A model generated the notes under the pieces. The model ran no database searches. It was not told where the DNA came from and saw only the letters and a list, made by a program, of their open reading frames with translations. 6,503 nucleotides of DNA from Bacteroidales bacterium UBA1733 (GTDB taxonomy: Bacteria > Bacteroidota > Bacteroidia > Bacteroidales > UBA3663). Positions 3,906-6,503 of the stretch are shown in pieces. The position numbers and the translations under genes are program-made. The stretch is taken from assembly GCA_002315795.1 (NCBI GenBank), contig DCIF01000133.1:9683-16185 (forward strand), written 5' to 3'. Numbering within the stretch: position 1 is the first letter of the stretch; each line of letters begins with the position of its first letter.

Positions 3906-6503
3906 TTAATTCCATGTTTTATCGCCGATATCGAAGCTCGTTTGCTCCAGCTGACCTGTATCATTCTTCAGAGCCCATGACTCTTCTCCGTTTGACATCA
4001 GAATACGACCACCATGGGCGCTTGATTTGATGTGGGTAGATTCAAGAAGCGTTCCACCTATAATGCTAGTTACTTCATCAAAGACGTCGCTTATGCCAAG
4101 CACATCTACCGCCTCTGATGCAAGTGTTGATACCAAAGAAAGACCGCTTGTGTGTTTTTTGGGCGGATTCTCCCAAGCTTCAGACATAAACTTACAGCTT
4201 TTCTGGAAGGTACTCCAATCTGCCTCATGATGGCCATCGGCGAAATAATCGAGATCCAGCGCCGCAGTGGCCGCCACAAAATTGCTTTCTGGTACTTGGA
4301 CGCCGCCTTTCACAAATACATCTTTTGTTGCCTGCAAAAGGGAGAATTGTTCTTTCGCATATTCTTTGTCATAAACATACCATCCTGTTTCGTTAAAGAT
4401 TTTTAGAAGAATGATTCGTACAATACTGTTATCGAATCCATCCTTACCAAATTCCGCTGATGGTAAATCAGTCCCATCCTCCTTGAGATTCCAAATCGCT
4501 TCACCAATTGTTTTGAACAGAGTCTCCCATTCAGCTTTTTTAATCTCCTTTGCAGGAACGTTATATTGAGGGATGATGGTCTTATCACTATTTATTGGCA
4601 TTGCTGCTGTTAAGTCATCCTTAACCTTATTAGTGAAATTTTCCTTGGCTGCCGCTGAAGCATTTTGAAATGCAGTGTGAGCTGCATTCCATGCCATTTT
4701 AACAAATCTCTTTTTATTAGCTTCCAGAAATCTTGTTTTTTTCTCATCTTCAGTTCCATCAGTGGGTAAACCTAAATTGGTTAGAGCGTTGTCAAGCGTT
4801 ACGCTTGCTGGATTTTCGAAAATAGTTTTAATCCTGTCATCATTTGCTCCATCTATGATTGCTTTGAGGTATGTATCAATTTGTTCAGATGTTTTAGCAT
4901 TCAAATCCTCAATTGTCTCTACTTTGCCCAAATCACCCCATAAAGAGCCATCTAATGCGTTTAGTTCAAAACCATTATTATTTGCTTCCTCATAAATTTT
5001 ATTGCCTTTAATATTTTGACGCGCTCTACGTCTATCAGAGCATATATTTTTAATGATTGCAGGGACCGCATTAATAGCCGTGTTAAATGATAGTAGAGCT
5101 TCCCTGTTGCTGAAGATAAACTCGTGCAGATCATTGTGTTTATTGATGCCAAATAATGTCGAAATTCCTTTCCCTATCAAGGCTTTGCTATCATCATATT
5201 TGCCAAGTTCGAATTTATCGACTCTTGCCTCGTCGACAGCTTTGGCTTTTTCGCCAGCTTCAAGTTTGAGATAACGGTTAGACTTGAGAGTAAGAGAACC
5301 TTCTACCGGAGGAATAATGGCTTCTACCACCATGCGTAACAGGCTGAAATCAACCTTCACAAGCGTGCATTTACTCTTGGCAACACCTTTGAGGGTATTA
5401 TATATGCCTGTTGCACTTCCATCTTTGAAAGTCTTCTTAATCTTACGCTGACGCGCAATCTGGGTGCCAGATTGGATATTTATGTTGTTTGAAGCTTCCA
5501 GGGAGATGTTCTTGGCAGAGATGCTAATGTCTCCTAACGGTGCAGAGATACTGATGCCGTTTAATGCATCGATTGAAATGGTACCTAAATTAGAAGAGAT
5601 AGTGACTTCTCTTCCGCCGGTATCGCCGGAGATGTTCCAGGTGCCATAGAAATCTGACATGCCCAGACTGCCTCTCATATACTTAGCAAAGCCATTCTTC
5701 TCGTCTAACTCGTCGAAATAAGTGTTAAGGTAAGCGAGATTGGGATCGTATGCTAAACCGTATGTTGAAAGACCAGGGATGCATTCCACGCCCAATGATG
5801 AAAAAGCATAATCGCCATTTTCTTTGAAAGCCAGGATTTGCCCAGTTGCAGACATGATTTCCCTTCTTTTTTCCCAACGATAAGACATGTCGGTATCACG
5901 CTCATCGCCCGTATTACGTAGCACACCTGCAATAATAGGTCGATCGATGTTACCGTTGTAGAAATCTACCAGCACCTCATCGCCCTTGTTTGGGATGAAG
6001 AACATACCTGCACCTCTTTTTGAGGCATAAGGTACGGCCATACGAATCCATGGTGATGAGTTCGTGTCGTCTTTCTTCTGCCACTTATACTTGATGCGTA
6101 CACGACCAATGCCGACAGGATCGATATTGTCTGTGACCACAGCAACCATAGCACCGACCTTTGGCTGAAAACGGCAAGAGTTAAGTGTAGGAACCCATAA
6201 CTGTTCATCGGAGTCTGGTTTCTTGAACATTGGAATCAGCTCAAGCTTCAGCACTTCGTTATAACTGGTTCCAGACTGGTTGCTCAGGCTTACCTGACTT
6301 TCAACTTTAATGATCAGATAATTAATGCCGTCAAACTTTACAATTTCTCCTAATAATGGAACCTTTTTATAATTTGCAGTATCTATTTCAAGACAGATAC
6401 GTTTCCTGCCTATTTGGGTTTCTAGATTCTCAATAGACTCTAATACGTTGTGGAAGAGATTGTTGTTGAAGATCTTTTTAAAGCATGCTAATAATGTATC
6501 CCA
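3906..6503 (-). CDS. vgrG: VgrG T6SS spike protein with extended C-terminal region, N-terminus beyond the window edge
   Basis: VgrG trimers form the puncturing spike that sits on the Hcp tube and baseplate and carries effectors. The frame is open to base 6503, giving 865 visible residues. A GTG at 6254 is an internal codon, not the start, because in-frame coding continues upstream with gp27-like sequence such as 'KVPLLGEIVKFDGINYLIIKV'. Visible residues 113-200 are the gp5/phage baseplate V OB fold: 'DPVGIGRVRIKYKW', 'SPWIRMAVPYA', 'IPNKGDEVLVDF' and 'DRPIIAGVLRNTGD'. Residues about 296-347 are needle-type strands ('VTISSNLGTISIDALNGISISA'). From about 423 to 818 follows a helix-rich region with much lower GC and no domain I recognise. 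The last 47 residues return to beta strands ('HIKSSAHGGRILMSNGEESW'). The remainder of the gene lies beyond 6503. The extension could be an effector domain or a cargo-docking domain; I cannot tell. No PAAR motif is seen here. Confidence 0.85.
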   Translation of the reverse strand, partial: WDTLLACFKKIFNNNLFHNVLESIENLETQIGRKRICLEIDTANYKKVPLLGEIVKFDGINYLIIKVESQVSLSNQSGTSYNEVLKLELIPMFKKPDSDEQLWVPTLNSCRFQPKVGAMVAVVTDNIDPVGIGRVRIKYKWQKKDDTNSSPWIRMAVPYASKRGAGMFFIPNKGDEVLVDFYNGNIDRPIIAGVLRNTGDERDTDMSYRWEKRREIMSATGQILAFKENGDYAFSSLGVECIPGLSTYGLAYDPNLAYLNTYFDELDEKNGFAKYMRGSLGMSDFYGTWNISGDTGGREVTISSNLGTISIDALNGISISAPLGDISISAKNISLEASNNINIQSGTQIARQRKIKKTFKDGSATGIYNTLKGVAKSKCTLVKVDFSLLRMVVEAIIPPVEGSLTLKSNRYLKLEAGEKAKAVDEARVDKFELGKYDDSKALIGKGISTLFGINKHNDLHEFIFSNREALLSFNTAINAVPAIIKNICSDRRRARQNIKGNKIYEEANNNGFELNALDGSLWGDLGKVETIEDLNAKTSEQIDTYLKAIIDGANDDRIKTIFENPASVTLDNALTNLGLPTDGTEDEKKTRFLEANKKRFVKMAWNAAHTAFQNASAAAKENFTNKVKDDLTAAMPINSDKTIIPQYNVPAKEIKKAEWETLFKTIGEAIWNLKEDGTDLPSAEFGKDGFDNSIVRIILLKIFNETGWYVYDKEYAKEQFSLLQATKDVFVKGGVQVPESNFVAATAALDLDYFADGHHEADWSTFQKSCKFMSEAWENPPKKHTSGLSLVSTLASEAVDVLGISDVFDEVTSIIGGTLLESTHIKSSAHGGRILMSNGEESWALKNDTGQLEQTSFDIGDKTWN
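4050..5237 (-). other. AT-rich, helix-rich insertion region within the vgrG coding sequence
   Basis: This part of vgrG encodes visible residues of about 423-818. Three 60-base lines counted here (from 4681, 4801 and 4981) have 33-37% GC, against 55% for one line (from 2221) in the neighbouring gene. The protein switches from beta-strand repeats to helical, Lys/Asn/Asp-rich sequence and back to beta strands near the C-terminus. No frameshift or stop occurs. The boundaries are approximate, read from protein texture rather than from repeats or homology. The composition suggests a separately acquired domain. A 'DGHHEADW' patch falls at about visible residues 756-763 but does not by itself define an enzyme family. 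Confidence 0.5.

Noticed and set aside
3906..6254. Start of the vgrG gene at the GTG codon at 6254
   Set aside because: The frame continues open to 6503 and encodes sequence that fits the end of the gp27-like part of VgrG, so the GTG is internal and the true start lies outside the window.
1..6503. Extracellular contractile injection system or prophage tail instead of a T6SS
   Set aside because: A TssK-like protein with the I-x-PCL and SP-L motifs is present, and TssK is specific to T6SS; no tail-tube, tape-measure or AAA+ eCIS gene is seen.

Overview
The window appears to be part of a type VI secretion system (T6SS) locus of the Bacteroidota type (subtype T6SS-iii). All five genes lie on the minus strand, so the operon reads from high to low coordinates. 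They are packed with gaps of 21, 2 and 11 bases and one 1-base overlap, and together they fill the window. I see no promoter, terminator, RNA gene or insertion sequence inside it. Both ends cut through genes, so the operon continues on both sides.

In transcription order the layout is: (1) 6503-3906, a VgrG spike protein missing its N-terminal part. It has the gp5-type OB fold, a short stretch of beta-helix-like repeats and a long, AT-rich C-terminal region. (2) 3884-2085, a 599-residue protein made of beta-solenoid-like strands interrupted by a coiled coil, family not recognised. (3) 2082-1366, a 238-residue protein whose sequence runs along ribosome recycling factor (RRF) for most of its length but seems to lack the ribosome-binding arginines. 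(4) 1366-596, a TssG-like baseplate wedge protein. (5) 584-1, the N-terminal 194 residues of a TssK-like baseplate adaptor.

VgrG, TssG and TssK belong to the sub-membrane baseplate and spike of the T6SS. TssK separates this from phage-like extracellular contractile systems, which lack it. The two unrecognised proteins sit between the spike gene and the baseplate genes, so they probably help assemble, decorate or load the spike/baseplate. That is inference from position and fold.

The organism is probably a member of the Bacteroidales (Bacteroides/Prevotella-like). This rests on the divergent TssK and TssG sequences, moderate GC content, A-rich leaders without clear Shine-Dalgarno sequences, and the T6SS gene types. 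The genus cannot be fixed from this sequence. The most interesting points are the RRF-like protein in a secretion operon, the AT-rich insertion inside VgrG, and the separate solenoid/coiled-coil protein encoded directly after VgrG.
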